64,000 bases of DNA from Fistularia commersonii (taxonomy: Eukaryota > Chordata > Actinopteri > Syngnathiformes > Fistulariidae), in the NCBI GenBank assembly GCA_037954325.1, contig JBBMNZ010000009.1, positions 10,889,501-10,953,500 on the forward strand, read 5' to 3'. The notes under the pieces are model-generated. The model saw only the letters and a list, made by a program, of their open reading frames with translations, had not been told where the DNA came from and searched no databases. Positions 13,513 to 25,090 of this stretch are shown piece after piece. The position numbers were made by a program, and so were the translations under genes. Numbering within the stretch: position 1 is the stretch's first letter; each line of letters opens with the position of its first letter.

Positions 13513-14000
13513 ACCGGATTTGGGGGTTGACAGTTCCTGGGTCAGTGAAAGTTACTTCTGGTACTATACTGAACAGATTAGAGATGCAGCTGCACATCCT
13601 AAAAAATTCCCCCCCTCATTTTTGTTATATATTTACAGAGATCTGGTAAATAATTGCACCATTACTAACTTCAAATGGCGATTGTGTCAAATCAGTGTCC
13701 CGTCTCAACTGCCCCTCCCCTCTTACGATGCTGACTGCGACTCCAACCAGCCAAGCTGTCACCTGATGGATTTCCTTGACAACACAGTCCTCCTGCTTCT
13801 GCTCTCAGAATGGTTACGCAACGACAGCCTCGTGTCTCAACGAATTTACCAGGTGGTACAATCCGCACCTGAGAGCAAACAAGACCATGGAGGTGGTTGT
13901 GACCTTCTAAAACAAACAGAGGGGATTGGTAGAGGCAGTGACCACCACAATCCACAGGAGGTCTGACAGGATTTTTGTGGAGGGGGGGGGTTTGAGTGCA

Positions 14001-14002
<2 letters not shown>

Positions 14003-14056
<54 letters not shown>
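14003..14056. repeat. (TG)n microsatellite, about 27 units
   Basis: An uninterrupted TG run preceded by a G-run at about 13982-13990. Alternating purine/pyrimidine of this length can adopt Z-DNA and is usually polymorphic. Confidence 0.9.
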
Positions 14057-14057
<1 letters not shown>

Positions 14058-16937
14058 TGGGGGACAAATACCTTACCAGCCGTTCACTGTTGAAGCCCAC
14101 CTCCAACACAGAGGAGACCCTCGGGAAATGCCAGCAGCAGCAGTAAATACAGAGGAAGCTTAATTTCTCTGGGGTCAGTGAGGACATCCTCATGGCGTTA
14201 TTCCCCTGTTGGGCACGTCGTGAGGTTTATGTCATGCCGCGCTTTCCCGTCGGTCCTCATCCGTCCTCAGAACGGCAACCATTGACAGTTAAAACCTGTC
14301 CAAACATGATTAGGTCTTCCTCATCTTATGCAAGCAACAGATTCTTAAAGGATTCCTTCCTCACCATATTTCCTGGATTCAATTAGCATTAGGTTTGCTG
14401 TTTAGGGTCCAGGACACAGAGGAGATCAGCTTTTCCTTTTAGAGGGAAGTGGAAAAGTCAATAGCGGGAGAGCAGGGAGCTGCACGGCTCTTTTACTCGC
14501 TCGCTCGCTCACCAGAGACTCGGTCCCCAACACCGGAGCCGAGATCAGAAACGGGCCTGTGATTATTTCAAATTTTCAGGCATTTTCAAAGTAAAATAAA
14601 AAATCTGCTTTGATATCAGGCACTAATTGTTAGATAACAGGAACTGAATAATCTTGACCTATTCATTCTGTGAGTGATTTCTTTTCGGGCCTCGGGACTT
14701 GCTGTTGTAAGAAAGGCAATGACCGAAAGGAACCTGTGAAAGCTGGTGGTATTTGAAGCCTCCCGGTCACAGCCATTGAAAGTGCGATGGTGGATATTAT
14801 CCGGGATCATTAAGACATCTGAGTAAAATTAGACTATTATAAAACTGATATATCATCAAAAGTGTCTTTTCTGTCCTTTCAGACACCCCGAGGCATTCAC
14901 AGACTATACAGGCTTGAAGAGTGGAGGGTACAGATGTGTGACTTGTGAGGAAAACACCAAATGTAACATATTTAAATATGTTAATGTGTCTAGAATTCAG
15001 GTTTGTAAGGGAATCAATGAAGCAGAATCCGGTCAGATAATATTATAAGCCGACCAAAGTGATGTTATTGCATTGTAACTGTGACAGAAGCCTATCAGAA
15101 TAGGGGATCTTTAACAACACGCCGACATCGGATGTTGATTTTGTATAACAGGCTTCGGATGAGACACCAAAATTAGAATTAGCAGCGTTTATGTATCAAG
15201 TTATAGAATATCCTCCCCTCATGGATATGTACAGTATATAGGCTACCATTACATTTATAAGCATGGAGCAGAATTATTAGGTTTTTGTCCCAAAGAGCTG
15301 TTCTAATCCGATAACGTCACACTGTGCTTGAGGCCATGGACTTTGTAAATGAGACCTGACTAGAAGAAAGATTATTGGAAGAGAAGCCCAGCAAACCTAT
15401 AATAGCCAAAGCGAAGTGAATCTTGTTTTTCGGAAAAAGAGCAGGCCCAATGCCAGTAAGAGGTTCACTGATCAATATTCAGCATTTAAATGAATTATAA
15501 TTTCACTTGAGACATAAAAGCATGATCACAAAGCAAACATTAATAAAGATAAATATTTCATTTAAGTGGAAAAAATATGGAAAAAAATGTGCGGCGCGGC
15601 TGAGTAATGAAAATCCAGGTAAGTCTGGTGTTACTCTGTTAAGAGGAGAAATCCGAGATAATCCACAAACAATCAAATAATCATCCAGACATCCGAGGTC
15701 GCGGGGAAGAGCTCGTTTTAAAGTGCAATGGATTCAAGCTGGATTTATGTAAAATATCAGTAATGAAACATATCAAACTTTAGACCTATTCGATCTTGCA
15801 GGTGGTGTAAGTGGAGCCTGACTGGGAGAGGATTTCAGAATCTGTAGGTAAGACAAGTGGGAATTCTCAACTGGGGGAATATCTCAGATTATTGGTGATT
15901 ATAAGAAGGTTGGGTAATCTGAGAAATTACTGTTCTTTTTCCCTGATATTTGAAAAACCTAAAATAGTAAACGCATTAAATGAATCGTTCTTTGGCTGCT
16001 AACTTTTTACCTTTTATTTCCTTTTCACATATCAACACACAGTTATAATATATAAGTTCATTCAAGAAAAGAGGAAAAAAAAGTTTTGACGATATGAAAT
16101 TGTTAAGAGAAGAGCTATTCTAATATTGATGGATCTACATAATTGCTGGTAAACCTAAAAGTGTCCATTCTATTAAATAACTCCTCCACATACCACGGGA
16201 CTCCTGCTACAGCTCTGAACCAACGTAAATAGCTTTGCATATTAAAAAGAGTATCTCTGCGCCGTTTATTTATAGAAGAAATACCATTTATACTTTGTTG
16301 CTGCTTGTGCCACAAAAAAATGAACGTTCTATGGAGTTTAGAGTTTTTCAGCCCTATTTACCCTTTCTTAAAGCCCACTTAAGAATCAGGAACTTATCTA
16401 TAAAAACAAAGTGGATATCAACAAAGTGTGGCAAAAACAAGTCAATTTGCGTAAACAACCTTTGGGACCGTTATGTTTAAATGTAACTTACAAATGGAAA
16501 TCCAACAGTCCTTAAATTCTTATTTACCTCTTTACCTTTTGTGATATCTTCTGAATTGAAAGGTTTTGATTAATATCAAATAAAGACATGTATTTTTTTC
16601 ATCACACCTAGGCTCTTATAAATATCCCTAATATCCGCTAATTGAATGAAAAAACATTACATCGCGTCTAACCTGAAAGTAGCAATAAGTGCCTCTGCAG
16701 CCGAGGGAGCTCCTGTCTCTCCTCTGTCTTTCCTGAGAGCCACTTTTAGTTTTGCGCCACACAGATGACGAGGCTGACGGTGACAGCGAGCTCTTCCGAG
16801 CAAAGGGACATCTCATCCCCGTCGGTGTCGAGCCGAGCCTGAGTGGAAAATACTTGTAATAACAATGAAAGTGGTGGTGACATTGGAGAAGACATTGACA
16901 GGGATGCGGCTAAAATTGCGCTAAAAAGAAACGTTTT
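14057..16937. other. intergenic sequence, nothing recognised
   Basis: AT-rich sequence with no coding exon I can support. Short open frames (for example about 15811-16002 and 16115-16315) lack splice context or known motifs. Confidence 0.4.
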
Positions 16938-17063
16938 CGTTAGAAGGGGCAGCATGGTGGTACGGCGCTTTGCTGGTGGGATTCTGACAGAGGGCTCGTC
17001 CGTGCACGAGTCTGCGTGGGTTTCCTCCGGGTTTCCTCCCGCAGTCCGAACACATGCAATAGG

Positions 17064-17290
17064 TTAAGATAAGATAAGATAAGAACAACTTTATTAATCC
17101 CGAAGGAAATTGTTGTGCCAGAGTTACAGAAAATATAACAGCAATAAATAATGAAAAGAAAAAGGCAGAATTAGAAATAAAAATAAACTATAAACTATAA
17201 AGTGTCTCAGTGAAACTATAAAGTGTCTTAGTAAACAAGTGATAAAACTATAAGTGTCTTAGTAACAAGTGAGGTAAGGAGTGCACAATA
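17064..17290 (-). mobile_element. Rex/CR1-like LINE 3' tail nested in SINE copy 2
   Basis: Its left end is (AGATA)n followed by acaactttattaatcccgaa, the reverse complement of the common fish LINE end 'ttcgggattaataaagttgt...(TATCT)n'. The flanking host sequence is duplicated: CAATAGGTT on the left and CAATAGTT on the right, consistent with a target-site duplication with one base changed. Only the 3' end is present, so the copy is 5' truncated. Confidence 0.65.
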
Positions 17291-17539
17291 GTTGATTAGA
17301 GACCCTAAATTGCCCGGACTTTTGGATGAGAGAGTGAATGTTTGGACGTCTTTATTTGACGTGTGAATAAATGATTGTCTATGTGACTTGTGGATGAGTG
17401 AACAAACGTTTTTTTTATGTCTATACGAAGAGCGAATGGTTATATGTCTCTATATATACGGTCCTGTGATGGACTGGCGACCAGTCCAGGGTGAACTCCA
17501 CCTACAGCAATAACAGCAACCCCGAGTGCAGGACAAGCG

Positions 17540-17715
17540 GTATAGAGAATCTTTTTCTTCTTCTTTCAGCTTTTCCCTTCAGGGGTCGCCACTTCTAACC
17601 CTATTCTCTGTATCCTCCTCTCTCACACCAACTACCTCCACTTTTTCTCTCGCTAAAATCTTCCGTTTGGTCTTCCTCGAGACCTCCCGCCTGGCAGCTC
17701 CAATTCCAAGCGGTA
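17540..17715 (-). mobile_element. RTE-clade LINE 3' fragment nested in SINE copy 2
   Basis: Reading from the left, tcttcttctttcagcttttc and cttcaggggtcgcc begin the reverse complement of the RTE 3' end; the same block recurs in the larger element at 38275-39850. The host motif AAGCGGTATAGA is present at both ends (near 17536 and 17708), a clear target-site duplication of about 12 bp. Confidence 0.75.
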
Positions 17716-17745
17716 TAGATAATGAATGAATTAATGTTTACGATT

Positions 17746-19277
17746 AGTCAATAGGATTGTTTAAGGAAGCTAATGTCACCTTTGCACTGAATCAGGAGGA
17801 CACATGAGTAGGAGTTGAGGTTTGAAATAGCGAATGAGAGAGAGAGTTATGGGTTGTGAAGAAGGAACATCATATTAGATTGAAGGGTTGAGCCTTGGAG
17901 GTGCAGACAGTGTTTCATCCATCGCCGTGTAATCGTCTCCCTCATCATGACAAAGATTTGAGACCTTTAATCCCCCACATCATCCGTGGGATTCCAGGGC
18001 TCGTTCATCTTTGTCAGCTGAATGTCAGAGGGACGTGGGTGGACAACGTGACTGCGGGGATTCCCGTTAACCGGGGTAGAATGACAATTACCGCCCTGCC
18101 ACCTCTGCCCAGTGCAGAAGGGAATGGACGCGGCGCAGTGGCGGATGAGTCACCGGCAGAGGAAACACGTTTTAGTTTCCTAATAAGGTTCGAACCCTGA
18201 GGTGATAAATATTGAAGGATATCCCCGCATTTTGTGGAGGCTTGGAGAATTGGACGAGGGCACGGCGAATTGAATCTTATCACAAGACGTATATTTGGAT
18301 TGGAAAAAGGTATCCCTTTGGCACAGATTGTAGTATTCAAGTATTTCTGTCTAACATCTTGTTTCATTTATCTGTTTCCTCAGCCCATCTCCCTTCCAAT
18401 ACCAATCTGTACATGCTTTGCACCTCTATTTCAACATTTATGCTCTGGCCTTCCTTTTTTTTCCTTGGGCTTTAAAGGTCTGCCATATTTTTCCTAGATT
18501 ACAAAAGGCCCTGTGCAGGTTGAATACAAGATTAATATCCTTAGTCCTTATTTGCCTCAGTGGTTCCTCTAGCCCAGTCCATTTTCCAAATACAAATATG
18601 ATAAATAAAATTTCACAGAGTAGCTACTTTATCCCAAACCTGGTGATATCTTATGTGTGACAATGCAAGAAATGATTTGTTGAAAATCTACAAGAAAAAA
18701 TTCTAAAAAAAAAGACTTTAAATCCATATGTAGTGCTAACAACAGCACAAAATGTTTACTCTCACTTCATATAGCTATGATTTGAAAACATTGCAGGATT
18801 TATGGAAAAAACCTCTATCAATTCTTTGTCCTTAGAGCAAATTGACACCTTTACGCTAGCAGGGGATTAAATGCTGACAGAGACTGTTGTCTTACCACAT
18901 TGGCATCAGACAGAGGTGAAGGCCTGGGCTCCCTGCTGGGGAGGGAGCTGTGGTGGGTAGAGGAGCTGGAACTATCTTTGCAAAACGGAGTTGGTCAGGT
19001 TAAGGTCATCTGAAACAGGGATCATGAGGATGTTCATTAACGAATGTGGAACCTCAGGCCGAAGACTGACCATTGACTTTGCGGTTAAATTGTAAAATCT
19101 GCGGTTGTATATCTTTGACAGCTGGGTGAGGGGAGGAGCTCAGTGGGAAGCTGTGCTGCTAAAAATTGACAAACCAAATGATTGTGAGTTTGGGATGGGA
19201 ATATCAAGCAAAGTTGTTTTTTTTCTGGTATTTCATATAGACGTGGAGAAAATTCAGCTAAATCATTGCGGATGCTA
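17746..19277. other. intergenic sequence, nothing recognised
   Basis: Mixed sequence with no coding exon or named repeat. Short open frames at 18014-18660 have no supporting motif. Confidence 0.4.
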
Positions 19278-19395
19278 CAGTCATGGCCAAAAGTTTTGAG
19301 AATGACACAACCATAGAAACATCTGGCAAACACTTAAAAACCCTGAAGGGATAGACTTTGTGACATTGTCATTCTCAAATTTTTGGCCATGACTA
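19278..19395. mobile_element. Tc1/mariner-type miniature inverted-repeat element
   Basis: The left end CAGTCATGGCCAAAAGTTTT is matched in inverted orientation by the right end (aaatttttggccatgacta), with about 30 bp of imperfect inverted repeat on each side (gagaatgaca / tgtcattctc). TA dinucleotides flank both ends (19276-19277 and 19396-19397). The whole copy is only 118 bp, so it is an internally deleted non-autonomous element. Confidence 0.8.
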
Positions 19396-19989
19396 TAGAG
19401 TATTGTGCTATGTCTAAAGCATCTGTCTTAGTAGTGGCCAATGGCCTGTTGTCGGTGGGGCGTGATATGTTGGCAACCTTGGATGCTTGAGTGAGTGTTA
19501 GAAGCTTGGAGAAGCCATGGAGAAAGACAACCAAAGGGTCATACTTCTTATCTCTCTAGGGACAACTCATGTCATGCTACTTGAAAGGAGGCCCAAGACC
19601 CAGTTTTCAAACCTTTAATTCAAGAGGACTGAAGATGATCCGTCTCTGTTTATGGAACATTGGGTCTTTGTAGAAGAAGTTCACCAATGCGATAGACTTG
19701 TTTTTTTTGTATACTTTTGGAATTTTTATGGACGTATTGTTACTGTGGTCGCACTCAGAAGCCATCCCATTAGTGTTTAACTGCTGAGATTGATAGCCAT
19801 GTCTGTAATCCCGGCCACAATCATGGATCTTTGTCATTGATCCTCCTGGTCGTCTTCTCGGACAGGAAAGTGTCCTGTAAGGAGACTTCAGGATGGCATC
19901 TCCTCTTTCGACTGCATCTGTCCCTCCATCACGCCACGCAGACCTTTGGGACAGTATGCAGCCAGGGGTGAAGCAGCAGAGATGAGACC
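19396..19989. other. intergenic sequence, nothing recognised
   Basis: An open frame on the minus strand (19607-20143) overlaps the left part of the LINE relic and has no recognisable domain. Confidence 0.3.
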
Positions 19990-20580
19990 CAGCAGGCACA
20001 AGATAGAGACCGTGAAATATCTGTATCGCCGCCCCCGAGTTGGGCAAGAGTCGCTCCCTCAAGTGACGCACTTCAGGTATCTCGGGATTTTGAGAGGGTT
20101 GAGCACGGGAGAAAGTTGCGGCACATTTCGACAGGGGGCTCATCGACGGGTCAGAAATGATTCGAGCAGCTCATCGGTCTGTTGAGGGGAAAAGGGAAGG
20201 CTCTGCATAATAATCTCAGATTGCAGATGCACAGACATAAACCCTGTTCCTCAGAATGGTCCGGTTTATCCTTAAAGATGGGAGGGGGAGAAGAAGCACC
20301 GCTCCTTCGTATCCAGAACAGTGGTTAGGTCATCTGGTCGTGATGAGCCCTGTATACTTCCTGTCTAAAGTGTCCTGGGCACATCTAGCTGGCATCAGGC
20401 CCAACGTTCAATCCAGAGAACCCTGGAGGGATTATATATCTTGTCTGGTCAGGCCAGGGAACACCTTGGGTTCCCCCCCGGACAGGATGCGTTGCTGGTA
20501 ACAAGGACGGCTGGGCTGAACTACCCAGTCTGCTATCGCTCTTTCCCGGATAAGCGGATTAGAACGGGTGGATGTATAAT
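19990..20580 (+). mobile_element. decayed LINE: C-terminal end of the reverse transcriptase ORF
   Basis: Broken frames on the + strand read HFRYLGIL (the YLG block after RT), then QWLGHLV, then EPWRDYISCL and GSPPDRMRCW. These match the conserved end of a common fish LINE polyprotein (…RWLGHLVRM … WRDYISCLA … LGVPPEE). The 3' end carries cggataagcggattagaacg and a ggtgga tail. Stops and frameshifts show it is dead. The clade is uncertain. Confidence 0.65.
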
Positions 20581-21746
20581 GTAGATTTCACATCTTGTCA
20601 GCAATAAAAACAGATTCGAAGAGGCAAAAAGCGTTTTTGGCTGCAATCGCACATTTTGTCTGTTGGAAAAAAGACCCTCATCAATCCAACATGGAGACAT
20701 GGGGTCGCGCTCTTAAACGCCAACATCCAAACAGAGAAACTCTGTCAAGGGAGGGGAACAAAAGTCACTAGTCAAAACTAACCAACAGGATTAGGAGCAG
20801 TGGGACAGAGAGCAATACTGTAATTGGCTTTGCGGCAGAATTTGTAATAGAGATTCATATAGGTCGGTTCTTATTCTTCTTTCACTGCATATTTTCACTC
20901 CCGTCTACCCATTTTATGCAGTAATAATTGTCGTCAAAAAAGAAAAATTCCTGTCTGTGTGAACGGGTCACCTTCTGAAACAAAACTGCAGTGTCATTGT
21001 CATTTTAAATTGGCTCTTTTGTCAAAAGCCACATTAACATAATTCCCAATTACCTATTTAGATAGACTGAACAACTTACTTAAGCCGCTGTTGACAGCTT
21101 GTCCGCCGTTCCGCTACGAGGCACAAACATCAAGCGCAAATCTGTGTGCACGCAGCACTTCATAAGAGGGATCTTCCCTCATTGCAGCGTATTTCACGGC
21201 ATGCCTTCGTGCCCGTGAAAGCGCTCATGGTTTCTTTATTAGCTGTAGGGTACGCCGCCGTATTTGTATTCACGCAGGCTTCTTGACACGAGATTGATGC
21301 GGTGGCTGGCTCACGTATACAGAGTGAATAAATGTCTCTGCGCCGACCTTGTTTGCGTGTATATTTTTCTGCTAGCCCCGCTGGCGCGGCTGGAGAAGGC
21401 ATGGAAAAGTAAGCCAGAGAGGCAGAGGAGAAAGAAAAAAAAAAATCCCTGTGCCAGACAATATGCCATATTCCCATATTTGTAGAAATTCAAGGATCCT
21501 TGCAGGGTTGAGAAGAATAGACAAGTAGGGTGAAGAATGGTGGTCACTCCTTTTTAGCGCTCCGGAGTCTTTATCACAAAACATGTAAGAGCACAGTTTG
21601 ACCTTGGCGAGCCTGCAACCAATTCCAGTCTTGCGAAGTCATTCTTCTTGACACTTTTTAAAGTGTACTTTGTGTTGTCTGTTCACTTGGAATTGGAAGA
21701 TATTTTCTCGTGGTCTAGACTCACACTTGCTTGGATGTAGTTACAG

Positions 21747-21777
<31 letters not shown>

Positions 21778-24035
21778 CATTAAACCCACATTCTGCCTCT
21801 GCTCATGAATATCTCCCACTCCAGCAGCCATTCTCTCCCTCCGCTCTGTCACATTTACTGCTGTCATCCATCTCCTCTCTTCCCTCCCTGCTCTTTCAGG
21901 TAAGCACCGTCCTCACGTGCACGGTCAGAGGAAAAGACTGCTTCTTTCTGTGAACAGACGTGAATCGTATTGCACGGGACTGACCAAACGAATGAAAACA
22001 GAGCGACCGGTGTCGACGATTTGTAATTTCAATATTGAATACACCGAACAAAACGCTGTCTTTTCTCGTCGGCTTCTAAATCCAGGTCTCACCTCCGCAA
22101 ACTATTCCCTAATTTCTTCCAACTCCCTCTCATCTCCTGACAGCCAGCCTCAAGAGAACAGTCTAACTAGAAAAGTAGTTGATCTTATTATAAAGCAATA
22201 TATGAAGTTTGTGTGGCTAACGTGCTATGTAGTACCATGGGACGGCGACATAAATGACTCTTAAATCAGATCTGAGCCACAAGGGTTAGGCGGGGTTCTG
22301 TTACAGCTCCGGGCAGGATGAAGAATCCTGTATTTATCGAAGATGACTGGTAAACAGTTAGAGATTAAAGTGGAAAACAACTCCAGAAACACAGAGGCGA
22401 TACACCGAAAGGAATTAATACCGGAGACAGAACTTTACTAATGACCTTTTGATGGAGGTGGAAAACGTGTTCGGATTGGAAGCTGACCGGAGGAGAAAAG
22501 GCAGATCGTTCTCGTCCGACTTATTAAAAAGACATTCTGCAGGTTTTCACAGCGAAAAAAAAAACTATCTAAGAAAGTCACTAGAACGCATATTTATAAA
22601 AGCAATAGAAATTTAAGGAAGACACACTGGCGAAGGTCACAACACACAGAGAAAGTAAAAGGCTGTAAAAGCCCAAATCCTGAAAAACATGGAAAAATAC
22701 ACCGAAACCTGAATACATAACTATGACGTACGATACCAAACGCCCAAAACTATCAGATGAAATGTGTAGTACTAATGTACTCTATGCAGTCGTGGGTAGC
22801 TGATGTCTTTGTAATCTAAGCGGTTCTTTCAAATCGAAGCTGTCTGACCGACAACCTTAGAAGCAGGCCTGCAAAGTGAAAGTGTTCTTGATTTGTTTTC
22901 CTTGGAAAAGTACCGCAAGTACCTTATTCAGCCAGTATAATTGTGGTAAAGTGCTGTGCTGGACATCATTTTGAAATTCATAACTAACAAAAGGTCAGAG
23001 TTTTAACATAGAGATAGAGGCGGTTATGGTGCAGTTTACCGACATGTGGTCGGAGAAAGGTTATCGGTTGCTTGGAAAAGGAAATGGTTACTGTGGTGAA
23101 GATATCAGAAAGCCTGATGGAGTGACGGGCGAAGGGGGAGAACAAAAACAGAAACGCTCGGCAGTGACTGCCCATTTTTTCAAGTGTTGGTCACGGAATT
23201 GATTTTATCGTTCATTTACGCCACTGACATTTCAGAAAACAGATATAGTTTACAGAATGGAAACGAACCGGCCGACTGTGAGATAAACCCCAACCATAAA
23301 ATATTTGAAACACGCCATAAAAAAATAGGATACTGAGAAAAACTGTGTCAGAGTGGGACATCTTCTGCTGCTGAGATTTCCCGCTCGGTATTGTAAAGTT
23401 GCATATAACTATTTTACATTTCTCACGTACTTCGGTTTTACATTTCTGTGTTTATATTTAGCTCAACTAAACCTGTGCGATTTGCGGTGAAGAGACAGCG
23501 AGTGAGCGTTGGTTTAACGCAAGCTGACCGTTACGTGAAGGTACGTGACCAGCTAAAACTCTAACCGGCACCATGTTCTTCTCCACCCAAGCGTCCACAG
23601 CTGGGAGGCTTCAGCGCCAAGTCGGAGAACAATGATACCGAACCCCGTCCTCCTTCACTCTGGCTTCTTATCGACAGCCGCCCTTTGAGTCATAACAGAT
23701 GACATTTCAATTGATTCCGAACCCGTTTGACTTCTGTCACTGTTTTAATTAGCTTCATTTATAATTAGTTTTAAGTAGCCGTCTAATCTCTGCACAAGTC
23801 AATTCTACAATTTTATTTTATGGGTTGAGATGTTTTGAAGCTGTGGAAATACATTCGGCTGGTCTCAGATGAACTCCGTGCTAATATGTGACGGCTACGT
23901 GACAGTCGATTTATCAGTTCCTTCGGTGCTGAACTGATATCCCACAAATCACCGGAGACAGAATACATCCCAAAAATCAACTGCGAATGAGCTCGTTCTC
24001 CTAGTCTCAAAAATAAGTCAAGATATAATTGTTGC
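20581..24035. other. intergenic sequence without recognised genes
   Basis: It contains (CA)n at 21747-21774 and several short A/T runs. An open frame at 21917-22264 (+) begins just after a pyrimidine-rich tract ending ctctttcag at about 21900, but lacks a good donor and has no family match, so I do not call it an exon. Confidence 0.4.
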
Positions 24036-24207
24036 ATCACATTACATTACATTGCATTTGGCAGACGCTTTTATCCAAAGCGACTTACAATAGAGGACAT
24101 AGGGACTGCAAATACACTTGCAAATACACAATGCACAGGAAATATACAGAACAGTAAGCTTGGGTTAGTGAGGTTTTTTTTTTTTTTTTTGACAAAGACA
24201 TACACAA

Positions 24208-24243
<36 letters not shown>

Positions 24244-24430
24244 TAGCCTAACTTGCTGCCTAACCTGATCTGGGGCATCAGCGCAGTAAAAAGTCCTGAA
24301 AGAGAACAGTTTTTACCTGTTTCTTGAAGGTTGAGATAGATCATGCTAGTCTTGTTGCTTCTGGAAGTTTGTTCCACCACTGAGGTAGTGGAACTGAGAA
24401 CAGTTTTGCCTGAGATCGCTTAGAGCGAGC
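24036..24430 (-). mobile_element. L2-like LINE 3' end, copy A
   Basis: On the minus strand it ends in ttgtaagtcgctttggataaaagcgtctgcc (shown here only as a motif split by 'ctttggat') followed by (TGTAA)n, a widely dispersed teleost tail. Farther upstream on the same strand is a block related to 'cagtggtggaacaaacttcc', shared with copy B at 56230-56620. A (CA)n tract (24207-24238) and a T-run interrupt it. Confidence 0.6.
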
Positions 24431-24807
24431 AAAAGGTAATTGTTGCCTGTAAATGACTGGACAACTGTTCATTTTCTATTTTTTGTGATCATATATTGTC
24501 AGTGCTGGCAGCAAAGATGCTAAGCAATGGTTGGAATTCTCCAGGCTGAGCATGAAGCAGTCCGGCGGGAAAGGAAAAGTGGCCGGGCAGTACGACGCCC
24601 ACAGCCCACGCAGAAGTGTAACTGAAATGCTTTCTCAGGAGGGGATCAACCATGGCGGCAAGACGGTGAGAGGATCATCTAAAATGTATGAAAATGCTAT
24701 TTACTGCCCCGTGATGCCTTGGCAGCGCCCCTGTGAAATTCAAAGATGTCGCATCTCAACCGTAACTCTTTCTGACCGTTCTGGAATCAAACCGTCCGCT
24801 GTAACCA

Positions 24808-25090
24808 TCCGTTTGTTCATTATCTATATCACTTATCTTGGAGGAGGGTGCGACGTGGCTGGAGTCCATCCCAGCTGTCATTGGCCGAGAGGCGGGGGTT
24901 ACCGGTCAATCGCAGGGACACTTTGAGACAAACGGTCTCATTCACACATCTGGGCAATTTTTCTGCTTAATCTTCTGTATGGAGTGTGAGAGGAAACCCA
25001 AACAGGGAACATGCAAACTCCACACAGAAAAGCCCTCTGCGGGATTCGAACCAGGGTCCTTCGTGCCGTGGGTTGGAAGCGCTAGCCATC
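24808..25090 (-). mobile_element. teleost tRNA-derived SINE, copy 3 (only minus-strand copy)
   Basis: In reverse orientation it shows the tail (attatctatatcacttatct), the middle block (tcccagctgtcattggccga), the core (gaacatgcaaactccacaca) and a well-kept B-box-like region (gggattcgaaccaggg). It is one of the best-preserved heads of the family in this window. Confidence 0.7.

Larger units (their letters stand above)
16946..17745 (+). mobile_element. SINE copy 2, interrupted by two nested insertions
   Basis: The host SINE runs from ggggcagcatggtggtacgg through tgcgtgggtttcctcc and catgcaataggtt, resumes at 17291 (ttgattagagaccctaaatt), continues through gatggactggcgaccagtcc and ends at aagcggtatagataatgaat near 17740. 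A LINE tail (17064-17290) splits the core and an RTE 3' fragment (17540-17715) splits the tail. The host is therefore older than both insertions. Confidence 0.75.
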
